Below are positions 8,349 through 17,353 of a stretch of 64,000 nucleotides of DNA, in pieces. This stretch comes from Symbiobacterium sp040797425 (GTDB lineage Bacteria; Bacillota; Sulfobacillia; Symbiobacteriales; Symbiobacteriaceae). The notes beneath the pieces are model-generated. The model saw only the letters and a program-made list of their open reading frames with translations, was not told where the DNA came from and searched no databases. Position numbers and translations under genes: made by a program. Location: the NCBI RefSeq assembly GCF_040797425.1, contig NZ_JBFNEH010000011.1:1-64000 (forward strand), read 5' to 3'. Within the stretch, counting starts at the first letter, position 1; each line of letters starts with the position of its first letter.

Positions 8349-11300
8349 TGTTCCACGTGGAACAGGAGGCGGGTCTTGAAGCATGGCGCCAGCCACAGGG
8401 CTGGCGCTTTTCTGTGTGATTGGGAAGTTGGTGTAGCCGGGAGGTGTTCCACGTGGAACAGTGGGGTGCCGTGGTGTGTGAGTATGGGAGCCGATGCTGT
8501 GGTGGGGGCCAGCTTGTCTCCTTCCACTTGCCGCTCCGCAACGCGCCTTGCCCGCGCTCGGCACGCGCGGCTTTCTCGCCGCAATTCAGGGAAACTCACC
8601 GTGTGCGGCCAGGCTCCCCCCAGAGGAACCGCAAAGTTCCACGTGGAACACGGCCTTACCCCGAGGGGCACGGGCCCGCGCATCGCGTTGGCCTGAGGAG
8701 TGGCGAAGCGTGAAGTGGGAGGGGGACATAGAGCGGCTGTGCGGTCAGCGTCAGCGGTGAAGGAGGGGGGCGGGTCTGTCTGGCTAGTGTGTAGGGAAGG
8801 AGAAGGTGCAGGGTGCATGCGGCGTTGCAGCGTTGCTCGCCCACTAAGTCGCATGGGCGGAGAGGGGGAGTGTTCCATGTGGAACAGTGGCGCTGTCTGG
8901 GGGACAGGTGTGGTGCGGCGGTGCTGGGGAGGAGTTGGGCAGGCTCTTCGCAAGGCGCTGTTCCACGTGGAAGAGAGGAGGGGTTCTTATCGGTTCGGGT
9001 GGGTTGAGTGGGTGAAGGACGGTCGAGTAGACCATGAAGCGATGCTGGCGCGGGGTCTGTGGCTTTGTGTCGAGTCTGAGGCCTGGTGTTCCACGTGGAA
9101 CAGTGCGAGGGGCAGCCGCGTTCCGCGGGTAGATGAGAGATACCCCGGGGGAACCCGACACGTCGAGGGGAGGGTGTGGCGTGTCTGGCACGGGGGTCCT
9201 GGTGGATCTCGGGAGATTGTGGTGGATGTTCGCTTCCGGCGGCGGGGGCGGCGGGCTTGCCGCAACGTGGCTCACGGGTTTCCGAAGGTAGGCGGTGGCC
9301 GCGGGGTTGGCTGGCTGACGCGATTCGGACGGTGGTGTTCCACGTGGAACAGTGGTCGGGATCGATCTGTGCGCTGGCGTTCGGCGCTGCCCGCAGGAGA
9401 GTGCACGCGCCTGAGGAAGGTAGGAGGAGGACTGCTCTACGCGTGTTCCACGTGGAACGGAGGCGGACTGTCTGGCTGCTGTATGGTGGTGTGTACCTGG
9501 TCCTGCGGTGAGGTCAGACGTGACCTGGCGTGTCGAGGAGGATGGTAGGCCTGTCGCTCACGTACTCGTGTTCCACGTGGAACGGTGGTTGCAATTTCAC
9601 CTGCACCGGAATGAGCGGGATCGGAATGGGAACTCAGCGATTGAACGGCGCGGTTACGCGTGGTCGGGGGGAGTGCTGTGCGGGAACGCACCATCGCTGC
9701 GTGTGGGCCCATGGGACAGCGAGAATGCGCAGAGGTGCCGAGAGCAGGGGGGAGGAGGCAAGGTAAGCAGGGGGACGGGTAAGCACTGTGCCGCGGCTGT
9801 TCCACGTGGAACGTTGGTTCTTCGGTACCAGCTTGGGCCGACTGCCTGACCGCGATCGACCTTCGCACACGCCCCGGCCACGTGTTCCACGTGGAACAGT
9901 GCACCACCAACCGCCCTCCAGCTGCCGTGCGGTGGGAGAAAGCGCCGGGTTAGGTGTGCGAGCAGTGGCAGCTAGTCCAGGCTGGCCGGCTAAGGCTGGT
10001 GGGCGTTCCTCCCGGGAGGAGGGTTCGTGTGTGCCAGATAGGGTGTTCCACGTGGAACAGTGGCGTTGTCGATGCGTCGACGGTCACCCGCAGGTACCGC
10101 AACACCAGCGACAAAGGAGTGTTTGTGACGTACAACGTTAGGGATCTGGTAGGTGGTGCCGTGGGCTTGGCGGGTTCAAGTTGGACCAGTCTGGGGCGCC
10201 TGGAGGCGGTGCGGGGGGGGGGACGCCTGAGCGGACGCGGGGTAGTTCACGCGTCGGGAATCGGCATGTTCTACGTGGAACAGTACGTTCAACCCCGTGA
10301 GGTGACGATGCACCCGTGGGGAACCGAGGAGCTCCGGAGCTCTAGACGGCCACTCACCAAGGGAGTGTGCCCCCGTCGGTTCCCTGCCTGCGCACAGCGT
10401 GAGACGAAGTCGGGAAATGGCGGCCGACGAAGGCCGAAATCCGGACGACCGCAGAAGTGTGACCAGGTGCAGCAACCATGCGTGCGACGCCGGGCCACAA
10501 CTGGTAAAGGTCGGGCAGGAAGTCCGGAGAAGGTTAGGTGTTCCACGTGGAACAACGACGCAGCAGTGATGGGTCCAGCCGCTCGCCACACCTTTGCGCC
10601 ACAGACGGTCGGAAGCACAGGACGGCCGGATCGCACCAGCCCTGACTGGTCCTCGCCGTGCGGACACTCGGTGTCAGTGAGCCGAGACGCTGGTTCGCGC
10701 GATCGCTTTGGTGCACAGGTGACACGGGGCACGGACCAGTGACGGCGTGTTCTACGTGGAACACTGTGTGTGCTCCACTCACTGTGCAGGCCGAAGGGAA
10801 CGTCGGTGGGTTACGTGTCGCCAGGGATGGTTGGAAGCGTTCACCTCCAGGCTGCGGGCGGGTGTTCCACGTGGAACACTGAACGCCGTGTGGCGCGTGT
10901 TCGGCAGCAAGCCTGACCCATTGGGTCTCACAGGTGAGCGCGGCTCGGGACGGGGGCGGTGCCGCGGACGGCCGGTACGGACTCAGACGCCTGCCGGAAC
11001 GAACCGGGGCTGGCAAGAGGTGGACCGTTCGGGGCATAGCCCGCCCGGTGACGGTCGGTTCTGGCGGGAGCACACGTGACTCGCAGTGTTCCACGTGGAA
11101 CAGCAGCCAAGTATACCGGTGGTCAAGCCTGCTGCGACACGAGCCGTGAGCGCGGGCCACCCGTAGGGGTGAGGAGTCGAGGGCGGTCTCTGAGCGAGGT
11201 CACCAGACCACGAACCCCAGGTTGGAGCTCCCGTTCTACGTGGAACACGCTCCGCCCGATGCAGGGACATGACCTGCCTGTCGCCGTGGGCCGTGAACAA

Positions 11301-12157
11301 CGGCCCCTGGTGTACGCAGGGGCACATGCGTCGCACCTGTGCCCGGGTGCAACCTGAAACTGCTTGCTGCCCGGGGGTGTTCCACGTGGAACACCGATGC
11401 CGGCACAATCGACACAGTGGCTGACAGACGCCATGGCGTCCATGGGGGGCAAGCAATGAGCGAGAGTAGTTCACCAGGGGTGCCCGCCGGTTTAAGAGCC
11501 GGGGAGCGTTCCACGTGAAACACGGACTAAGCCCCCGACTGCGGAGGAGGACCGCCTACACTTTCGGCACCGTCAGACGGGACCTTGCCCGCCGGCTGCT
11601 GCTGATTGAGAAGGCCGATGGGAGCTCCAGCCTGGCACCGACATCGGCGGCTTCCCCATCGGGCCAGCCTGCGAGTTACGCCCACATTCAGGGTGCCTAC
11701 GCGCGTGGCGGCAGTCGGCACCTGACGGTTGGTGTTCCACGTGGAACATCGTGCGGATGACATGCCCTCAGGCACACCCCCGCGGAGGCCGCACCTGCAC
11801 CGGGCACGGCCCCGCAACGGGTCGCGACGCGGTACCCACTCAGGTGACGTGCGGACCCCTGCATCCGCAAAGCCCCGACGCGCCCCTTCTGACTCCAGGG
11901 GCCAGTTCCACGTGGAACAGTACACGGGGAACGACACGACCAAGAGGGGAACGCCCATCACCTGCACCCACCCCGTGGCAGGGGAATCGGCTGTTCCAAA
12001 CTCGCGCAGCGCGCCACCAGCCCTGCGGACAAGCACCTGTTCCACATGGAACACTGGGGCCGGATACGCCGTCAGGCTCGGCGAAAACGGGCGCAATGGG
12101 CCTTGATGCCTGCCCTGGGAATATCCGACACTGACTATCACTGTTCTACGTGGAACA
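8349..12157. repeat. parS: Array of 24 parS centromere sites
   Basis: The 16-bp palindrome TGTTCCACGTGGAACA recurs 24 times in 3.8 kb. Site starts: 8349, 8445, 8635, 8871, 8959, 9087, 9336, 9444, 9569, 9798, 9883, 10044, 10267, 10539, 10748, 10863, 11087, 11232, 11378, 11507, 11733, 11904, 12038, 12142. Eleven are perfect (8349, 8445, 9087, 9336, 9883, 10044, 10539, 10863, 11087, 11378, 11733), eleven have one change and two (11232, 11507) have two. Start-to-start spacing is 85-272 bases, mean about 165. The known Firmicute parS is TGTTTCACGTGAAACA, so the core matches with symmetric changes at positions 5 and 12. No supported gene lies between the sites. The adjoining parB makes the assignment firm. 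Function as ParB loading and SMC recruitment centre is inferred. Confidence 0.95.
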
Positions 12158-12605
12158 GGAACACCACGACAGCCTATTGTTGTCCCTTGCGATTCTCACC
12201 CTGTGGACGAGACGTACCATTCAATGGAAGCCTCCATTCACGCGACTCGGAGACGAGCCAGCCGGGGCGGGCGACGCGGCCGCGGAACGGCCTACAGCGT
12301 TCCCGTCGACCTGAGCACGCTGCGCGTGTCCGACAGGAGGACATCGCCGTGGGCTGTTGAACAGTTTTAGTCCGTAACAACATCACCTGTTCTGAGTGAG
12401 CGCCTGCGCAACTGCAACCCTCTGAAAACAGGAAGGGAGTTCGCCGATCATTTCCTGGCCGACGAGCCCTATTCCGGCGGAACATGCCGCCGGGTTCCTC
12501 CATCTTAAAGAAGGGGCGCGTCCGCAGCCAGAACCGGAGCGGCTGCAACGGTCGCTGCAGGCCAACTCCGGAACCACCCCACACCGAAACAAGGAGGCCC
12601 ATCTG
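12158..12605. other. Intergenic region between the parS array and the DUF4446 gene
   Basis: About 450 bases with no further parS site and no supported reading frame. A small inverted repeat ATGGAAGCCTCCAT is present near 12220. The last 20 bases hold the AAGGAGG ribosome site of the next gene. Confidence 0.5.
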
Positions 12606-13109
12606 GTGCCCGTCCTTCCAGAACTTGACCCCGTTACCGTGGCATTCGCCGCCGTGGGACTGTGCCTGGTTGCCCTCATCATCATGCTCGCTGTCGTGAT
12701 CCGCCAGTCCCGCCTGCTCAGGCGCTACAGGGCGCTGCTCAACCGCAACCCCGACGTGAACGTGGAAGAGATGCTCCTGCAACAGCAGGATGCCCTGGCC
12801 GACCTCCGGGCCGCTCAGGATGCCCTGCGTCGCCGGATGGCCGACCTCGAGCGCTCCTCGCTCGACCACGTCCAGCGCGTCGGCATCGTACGGTACAACG
12901 CCTTTCCCGACACCGGCGCCGACCTCAGTTTCTCCATTGCACTGCTCGACGGCCGGGACAACGGCTTCGTCCTGACCTCCCTCTTCGGACGGAACGAGTG
13001 CCGCACTTACGCCAAACCCATCCGGGGCGGTGAGTCGACCTACGTTCTGAGCGACGAGGAGAAGCAGGCGCTGGCCCGGGCGCGCGAGAACATCCCAGGA
13101 AACGCATGA
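12606..13109 (+). CDS. DUF4446 family membrane-anchored protein
   Basis: 167 residues. One N-terminal membrane span (VAFAAVGLCLVALIIMLAVV) is followed by a coiled-coil stretch (residues about 50-80, rich in QQQDALADLRAAQDALRRR) and a C-terminal globular part with VGIVRYNAFPDTGADLSFS and LTSLFGRNECRTYAKP. This is the pattern of the DUF4446 family often found beside parB in Firmicutes. Its molecular role is unknown. GTG 12606 follows AAGGAGG at a suitable distance. Confidence 0.8.
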   Translation: MPVLPELDPVTVAFAAVGLCLVALIIMLAVVIRQSRLLRRYRALLNRNPDVNVEEMLLQQQDALADLRAAQDALRRRMADLERSSLDHVQRVGIVRYNAFPDTGADLSFSIALLDGRDNGFVLTSLFGRNECRTYAKPIRGGESTYVLSDEEKQALARARENIPGNA

Positions 13110-13223
13110 TCAAAACATAATCAATCGGAAGGAAACTGGGAAACAGGAGTGGAACTCAACCTACTGCCTGTTTCCCCTTTTTCGCGCGCTGGCGTGCAAC
13201 ACCCACCGAGGAGGCGACACCGG

Positions 13224-14282
13224 GTGCCACGGAGGGCCAACCGCCTGACCATCGTCGTCGTGCCGCCGACCGATCGGCGGTGGTTTAGCTTTCAGCTCTC
13301 ACCCAGCTGGGTGTGGGCTGCACTTGGCTTTGCCGCCCTGGTCGTGGTCGGGCTGTCCGCGGCCGTCTGGTACTTCCATGGTGAGGTGACCCGCCTTCAG
13401 GATCAGGTGGCGGAGGTCGAACGGCTGCGCCAGCAGGCCCGCCTGCAGCAGGCCGAGATCGACCAACTGAAGAGGGCCGCCGCACAGGTGGATGAGCAAC
13501 TGGCCGAGATCCGCCAGCTCGAGCGGGAACTGGATGCCATGACCACAGACGAGGAGGCCATCCTGCCCTCCCGCTCGGGCGCGCGCAACTCCGGCACGTC
13601 CATGTACGCCGCACGGGGCGGTCCGGAGACCAGGCAGACCGATTCGGGCGTGGGCCTCACCCTGTCCACCGTGCTCCCCTCCGACGTGAGCCCCTACGTA
13701 CTCGGCCCTCGCAACACACTCGCCCTGGACCTGAAGCTGAACCGCCCGCCGCAGCCCGCCGAGACCGTCCTGGCGACGGCCAGAAACACGAGGGCCACTC
13801 TGCAGGCCCAGCTGGCGGCACTCAGGAATTCGGCCCGGTCCTTGCGTGACGGCCAGGAGCGCCTTGCGGAGTGGTTGGACTACCTCGCACACCGGCCCAG
13901 CGGGTGGCCCGTGCAGGGCGCAGAGATCACTGACCGTTTCGGCATGCGCTGGAGCCCCTTCGGGTACGGGTTGCAGTTCCACGACGGCATCGACCTCGGT
14001 CAGGACTACGGCGCGCCCGTCACGGCCACTGGCGCAGGAACGGTGGTTTACGTGGGCTGGCTGGAGGGGGGCTACGGCAATACCGTGATCATTGAGCACG
14101 GGTACGGGTTCAGAACCCTCTACGCGCATCTGGATGACTGGAATGTGGAGTGGGGAGAGGAGGTCTCCCGCGGAGACCTGATCGGCTGGGTGGGCAGCAC
14201 CGGACTCAGCACAGGGCCGCACCTGCACTACGAGGTGCTGGTGAACGGCGAGCCCACCGATCCTCTGCCCTACATGGAATAG
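13224..14282 (+). CDS. Membrane-anchored M23 metallopeptidase with coiled coil
   Basis: About 352 residues. An N-terminal basic stretch, one membrane span (WVWAALGFAALVVVGLSAAV), a long coiled coil (VTRLQDQVAEVERLRQQARL and following heptads), and a C-terminal LytM/M23 domain with HDGIDLGQDYG and GPHLHYEV, which supply the zinc-binding His/Asp/His residues. Expected to be a peptidoglycan endopeptidase or regulator on the outer face of the membrane. GTG 13224 is preferred because GAGGAGG lies 9 bases upstream; an in-frame GTG at 13149 has a poorer site. The next gene is a bactofilin, a common pairing with M23 peptidases. Confidence 0.85.
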   Translation: MPRRANRLTIVVVPPTDRRWFSFQLSPSWVWAALGFAALVVVGLSAAVWYFHGEVTRLQDQVAEVERLRQQARLQQAEIDQLKRAAAQVDEQLAEIRQLERELDAMTTDEEAILPSRSGARNSGTSMYAARGGPETRQTDSGVGLTLSTVLPSDVSPYVLGPRNTLALDLKLNRPPQPAETVLATARNTRATLQAQLAALRNSARSLRDGQERLAEWLDYLAHRPSGWPVQGAEITDRFGMRWSPFGYGLQFHDGIDLGQDYGAPVTATGAGTVVYVGWLEGGYGNTVIIEHGYGFRTLYAHLDDWNVEWGEEVSRGDLIGWVGSTGLSTGPHLHYEVLVNGEPTDPLPYME

Positions 14283-14303
14283 AACCTTACCGGGGGAGTC
14301 GAC

Positions 14304-14708
14304 GTGTTCGGCAGCGGCAAGAAGCAAGGCGCGCAGAGCCTCGTTCACGGCAAGGTGGAATCGCTGATTGGGGAAGGGACGGAGATTCGGGGGTCGATTC
14401 GCTCGTCGGGCGTCGTCCGCGTGGACGGATACCTGGAGGGTTCCATCGAGCACGACGGCGACCTGATCGTCGGACCCAAGGCCCGCCTTCAGGCGACCGT
14501 GAAGGCGAAAGGGCTGGCCATGGCCGGCGAAATCATCGGGGACGTGGAGGTCGAGGGCAAGCTGGAGCTGCTGCCCGGGGCCAACCTCCAGGGCGACATC
14601 CGGTGTGGACACCTCGTCATCCACGAGGGAGCTCGTTTCCACGGGCGCAGCCTCATGCCCGCCGGCGGCGGTAACGCGCTGGATCAAGCCGCCTCCGGCG
14701 AGGGCTGA
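14304..14708 (+). CDS. Bactofilin (polymer-forming cytoskeletal protein)
   Basis: 134 residues with the bactofilin beta-helix repeat pattern: GEGTEIRGSIRSSGVVRVDG, YLEGSIEHDGDLIVGPKARL, AEIIGDVEVEGKLELLPGA-like turns and GDIRCGHLVIHEGARFHGRS. Bactofilins self-assemble into nucleotide-free filaments on the membrane. It starts 21 bases after the M23 peptidase gene, so the two are likely co-transcribed. In some bacteria bactofilins position peptidoglycan enzymes or ParAB-parS complexes, which makes its place 2 kb from the parS array notable. Confidence 0.88.
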   Translation: MFGSGKKQGAQSLVHGKVESLIGEGTEIRGSIRSSGVVRVDGYLEGSIEHDGDLIVGPKARLQATVKAKGLAMAGEIIGDVEVEGKLELLPGANLQGDIRCGHLVIHEGARFHGRSLMPAGGGNALDQAASGEG

Positions 14709-14720
14709 TCACAGAGAACG

Positions 14721-14750
14721 TCGCCCGCCCTGGGCCGCCAGGACGGGCGA
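14721..14750. terminator. Bidirectional terminator between bactofilin and yyaC
   Basis: TCGCCCG (14721-14727) plus CCTGG pair with CCAGG plus CGGGCGA (14744-14750) around a GCCG loop, with one mismatch. It sits between two convergent genes. No long T-run follows. Confidence 0.6.
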
Positions 14751-14764
14751 TCGCCTAGGTGCGC

Positions 14765-15367
14765 TCAGGCACCCCGCCTCTTGAGCAGCGACCGCAGCCC
14801 CTGTTCGAGACCGGCCGCGGCGACCTGGGCCATTCGCATCACGAGGCTGAGGCGGGTGTTCTGAAGTACGAAGTACTCCATGAAACCACCGACGTTGACC
14901 ACGCCGGTGAGATAGAGGTCTCCCGCGGGCGGCAGCGTCTTACTCACGCCGGCGCCGGGGCGCAGGCTCCCAGGACCCACCGTCAGCATGCCCACCGACT
15001 CGGCCCGGCCGAGGCACGCGTCAACGGCCACCACCAGCGGGCGGCGAAACGTACGCCGGATCAGGGCGAGTGACTCCTCCAGGTTCCCCGCGTGAACAGG
15101 CTTGTCCAGCGTGCCAAGCACGGTTACGCCCCGCGTGAGGGCGTCGCAGAGGCGACTGCCCACCAACGGGCCCAGAGCGTCGCCGATGGAGCGGTCGGTG
15201 CCGATGCAGAGGGCGACGATGCCGTCGCACTGCTGGACCAGGCCCTCCGCGCAGCTTTCCACCGCAGCGGCAATCACGGCCGGCGCGCGGGTGTCGTCCA
15301 TATGAATGCGCGTCTCCCCAGAAGCGGAGGCCGCGCGCCAAAGAGCCAGATGACCACCCTCACCCAA
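14765..15367 (-). CDS. yyaC: Spore protease YyaC family protein
   Basis: 200 residues with the YyaC core IVALCIGTDRSIGDALGPLVG, GTLDKPVHAGNLEE, VAVDACLGRAESVGMLTVG, and PPAGDLYLTGVVNVGGFMEY. It is related to the GPR spore protease fold and is a conserved sporulation protein, found near parB in Bacillus as well. It is on the opposite strand to its neighbours. TTG 15367 has GGAGGGAAGG upstream; an ATG at 15301 (MDDTRAPAV) is an alternative. Confidence 0.88.
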   Translation of the reverse strand: MGEGGHLALWRAASASGETRIHMDDTRAPAVIAAAVESCAEGLVQQCDGIVALCIGTDRSIGDALGPLVGSRLCDALTRGVTVLGTLDKPVHAGNLEESLALIRRTFRRPLVVAVDACLGRAESVGMLTVGPGSLRPGAGVSKTLPPAGDLYLTGVVNVGGFMEYFVLQNTRLSLVMRMAQVAAAGLEQGLRSLLKRRGA

Positions 15368-15466
15368 AGACCTTCCCTCCCCGGCTGGTCTGCCGACCGT
15401 GGTACAGGGAAGTATACGGCAGCCACCGGCGACCTATGTGTCTTCCGTGGCATCCAGGAGGCGCTT

Positions 15467-16015
15467 ATGGAGAACGAAGTGCGGTCTGAGATCCTGAAGC
15501 AGGCAGACGCCGCGTACGCCAGCGGCCGCCTGGAGGAGGCGCTTGACCTTTATCGTCAGGTGCTGGCCGACGACGACAGCGTCGCGTGGGCGCACAGTCG
15601 CACCGGCGCCATCCTCGCACAGATGGGCGACCTGGAGGCCGCCGAGGCGCACCTGCGGCGCGCCATCGAACTGGACCCCAACCTGCCTCAAGCGCACAGC
15701 AATCTGGGCAACCTGCACTACCAGCGGGGGGACTTCGCCGCCGCCTTGGAGAAATATAAGCGGGCGGTCGAACTCGACCCGAACAACCCCACTTTCTACG
15801 AGAACCTTCATGCGGCTTACAAGAAGCTGGGTCGGATCGGAGAGGCCGTCGACGCCATCAAGCGGGCTCAGCGGCTGAAGCGACAGCAACTCCAGACCGG
15901 GGCGCGCGCGGAGGTGGCTTCAACGGGGACCCGCGTGAGTCGCCGCGCCGGTTGCCTCCCCGTCGGCCTGCTGGCGGCGCTGCTTGTGGCGCTGCTCGCT
16001 GCGGCCCTCAGCTGA
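15467..16015 (+). CDS. TPR repeat protein with C-terminal membrane anchor
   Basis: 182 residues. Three consecutive tetratricopeptide repeats are visible, including AEAHLRRAIELDPNLPQAHS and ALEKYKRAVELDPNNPTFYE. A basic linker leads to a C-terminal hydrophobic tail (LPVGLLAALLVALLAAALS) that should anchor it with the TPR domain in the cytoplasm. ATG 15467 follows CAGGAG. Partner proteins are unknown. Confidence 0.82.
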   Translation: MENEVRSEILKQADAAYASGRLEEALDLYRQVLADDDSVAWAHSRTGAILAQMGDLEAAEAHLRRAIELDPNLPQAHSNLGNLHYQRGDFAAALEKYKRAVELDPNNPTFYENLHAAYKKLGRIGEAVDAIKRAQRLKRQQLQTGARAEVASTGTRVSRRAGCLPVGLLAALLVALLAAALS

Positions 16016-16052
16016 GCGTCGGCGGCTGCGGCAGCCGAACCCCGCAAAGGCA

Positions 16053-16703
16053 GTGAGCGACGTGGACCTGAACGCATATACCGGCTTCGACTGGGCGGTT
16101 CTGGGCGTCCTCTTGGGGGCGCTCGTGGCAGGCTGGGTGCGGGGCATCGTCCGAACCATCGTGGGATTGCTGTCCTTCCTGGTGGCTGTGATGTTGGCCG
16201 GCCGGCTGACCGGCCCGGCGGTGCGCTGGCTCAACGACACCTTCGGCTTCCAGGAGCGGCTGGCCGAGAGCCTGCTCGACCGCACAGCCGTTCCCGCCGG
16301 GGACCTCCTGGTCTGGTCGGCGGAAGGGGGCCGCCTGGAGGCGGTGGAGCGCACCGCTGCACAGGCGGCATCCGGGGTGATCACCGGGATCACCTTCATC
16401 GTGCTGGTGATGCTGCTCACCATCGCCCTGCACCGGCTCGGCGGACTGTTTGCCGACGCCATCCAGGCGCTGCCCCTGGTCGGCACCGGCGACCGCCTGT
16501 TGGGTGCCGTGGCCACGGGCCTCACGGCGCTGCTCGCCCTCGGCGTACTCTTGATCTGGGTGATTCCCACGCTCTCCGTGTATGGCATGACGGACCTGGC
16601 TGAGGTCGTCTCGCGGTCGGTCACGCCGACCTACATTATCAAGGCCTTCGATTGGGTGCGCGGGCTACTGCTCGGAGGAGGGCTGCGGCTGTGGAGCGAG
16701 TGA
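16053..16703 (+). CDS. CvpA family integral membrane protein
   Basis: About 216 residues with four predicted membrane segments: DWAVLGVLLGALVAGWVRGI, TIVGLLSFLVAVMLAGRLTG, GVITGITFIVLVMLLTIALH and ATGLTALLALGVLLIWVIP. The layout and the GWVRGIVRTIVGLLSF start match CvpA-like (colicin V production) proteins. The precise role is unsettled. GTG 16053 was chosen from AAAGG upstream and the position of the first helix. It overlaps the next gene by 13 bases. Confidence 0.8.
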   Translation: MSDVDLNAYTGFDWAVLGVLLGALVAGWVRGIVRTIVGLLSFLVAVMLAGRLTGPAVRWLNDTFGFQERLAESLLDRTAVPAGDLLVWSAEGGRLEAVERTAAQAASGVITGITFIVLVMLLTIALHRLGGLFADAIQALPLVGTGDRLLGAVATGLTALLALGVLLIWVIPTLSVYGMTDLAEVVSRSVTPTYIIKAFDWVRGLLLGGGLRLWSE

Positions 16704-16891
16704 AGTACGAGGTGGGCGACCAGGTGCGGCTCAAGAAGCCGCACCCGTGCGGTACCAACCGGTGGGAGATCTACCGCACGGGCATCGACTTTGGCCTGAA
16801 GTGCCTGGGGTGCGGCCACCGGGTCATGATTCCACGCCCGAAGTTCGAGAAAGCCGTGAGGGAGCGATTCCCCAGACAGGATTCGGAGTGA
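16691..16891 (+). CDS. DUF951 small zinc-ribbon-like protein
   Basis: 66 residues: MERVKYEVGDQVRLKKPHPC, then GTNRWEIYRTGIDFGLKC, and GCGHRVMIPRPKFEKAVR. This is the DUF951 family (Bacillus YyzM type), with a conserved PHPCG motif and a CLGCGH motif that could bind a metal. GTG 16691 follows GGAGGAGGG and lies within the end of the cvpA-like gene. In Firmicutes it usually sits just before rpsF, as here. Confidence 0.87.
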   Translation: MERVKYEVGDQVRLKKPHPCGTNRWEIYRTGIDFGLKCLGCGHRVMIPRPKFEKAVRERFPRQDSE

Positions 16892-16936
16892 CAACCCACT
16901 TTCCCGGTTGCGTGGGTTGTCCCTTCGTGCTATATT
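16891..16936 (+). promoter_or_regulatory. Promoter of rpsF-ssb-rpsR with overlapping inverted repeat
   Basis: TTGCGT (16908-16913) and TATATT (16931-16936) are 17 bases apart. An 8-base inverted repeat, ACAACCCA (16891-16898) and TGGGTTGT (16913-16920), overlaps the -35 side and may act as a terminator for the preceding gene or as an operator. Confidence 0.7.
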
Positions 16937-16942
16937 GAACTG

Positions 16943-17044
16943 GATGTGCACGCCAGATGTGCACATTCTGGGCGCAGCCGTACCGGCTGCTGCCTCCCTG
17001 CTCCACCGAGTGGAGCCATCAGTCCATAGGGAGGAGGTGCTACC
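16943..17044 (+). promoter_or_regulatory. Structured leader before rpsF, candidate S6:S18 autoregulatory element
   Basis: The rpsF leader holds a direct repeat GATGTGCAC (16943-16951, 16956-16964) and a perfect 7-bp hairpin GCAGCCG-TAC-CGGCTGC (16974-16990) that carries a CCG next to its loop. Many rpsF leaders bind the S6:S18 complex through a hairpin with a CCG motif, so this is a candidate. The match is by eye only. Confidence 0.35.
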
Positions 17045-17332
17045 ATGAGGGGTTACGAGATGATGGTCATCGCCCGGCCTGACCTCGACGACGCTGGGCT
17101 GCAGGCCCTGTCGGACAAGATCGCCGGCCTGATCTCCGAGAACGGCGGCGCGGTCGAGTCGACGGACGCCTGGAAGAAGCAGCGCCTCGCATACGAGATC
17201 AACCACTTCCGGGAAGGCTTCTACAGCGTCGTAACCTTCAAGGGTGAGCCGAGGACCGCAGATGAGCTGAATCGCGTCCTGAAGTTCACCGACGGAGTGG
17301 TCCGGTTCCTCATCGTCCGCACCGATGCGTAA
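17045..17332 (+). CDS. rpsF: 30S ribosomal protein S6
   Basis: 95 residues starting MRGYEMMVIARPDLDDAGLQ, with WKKQRLAYEINHFREGFYSV and the end DGVVRFLIVRTDA, typical S6. S6 binds 16S rRNA with S18 in the platform of the small subunit. ATG 17045 is preceded by GGGAGGAGG. First gene of the classic rpsF-ssb-rpsR operon. Confidence 0.97.
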   Translation: MRGYEMMVIARPDLDDAGLQALSDKIAGLISENGGAVESTDAWKKQRLAYEINHFREGFYSVVTFKGEPRTADELNRVLKFTDGVVRFLIVRTDA

Positions 17333-17353
17333 CCAGCGGAAGGGGGTAAGGAT

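Noticed and set aside
8700..12141. Many long frames across the parS array (e.g. 8700-9548, 9954-10742, 10534-11160, 11527-12141)
   Set aside because: They are open only because of high GC. Every one carries repeated pieces such as FHVEH, STWN and VPRGT, which are the palindrome read in different frames. No family similarity and no consistent ribosome sites.
8349..12157. CRISPR array
   Set aside because: The repeat is a 16-bp palindrome, spacing varies from 85 to 272 bases, and there are no cas genes.
8349..12157. Replication origin inside the array
   Set aside because: No DnaA-box cluster or AT-rich unwinding element is seen, dnaA is absent, and the skew flip has the opposite sign to that of an origin.
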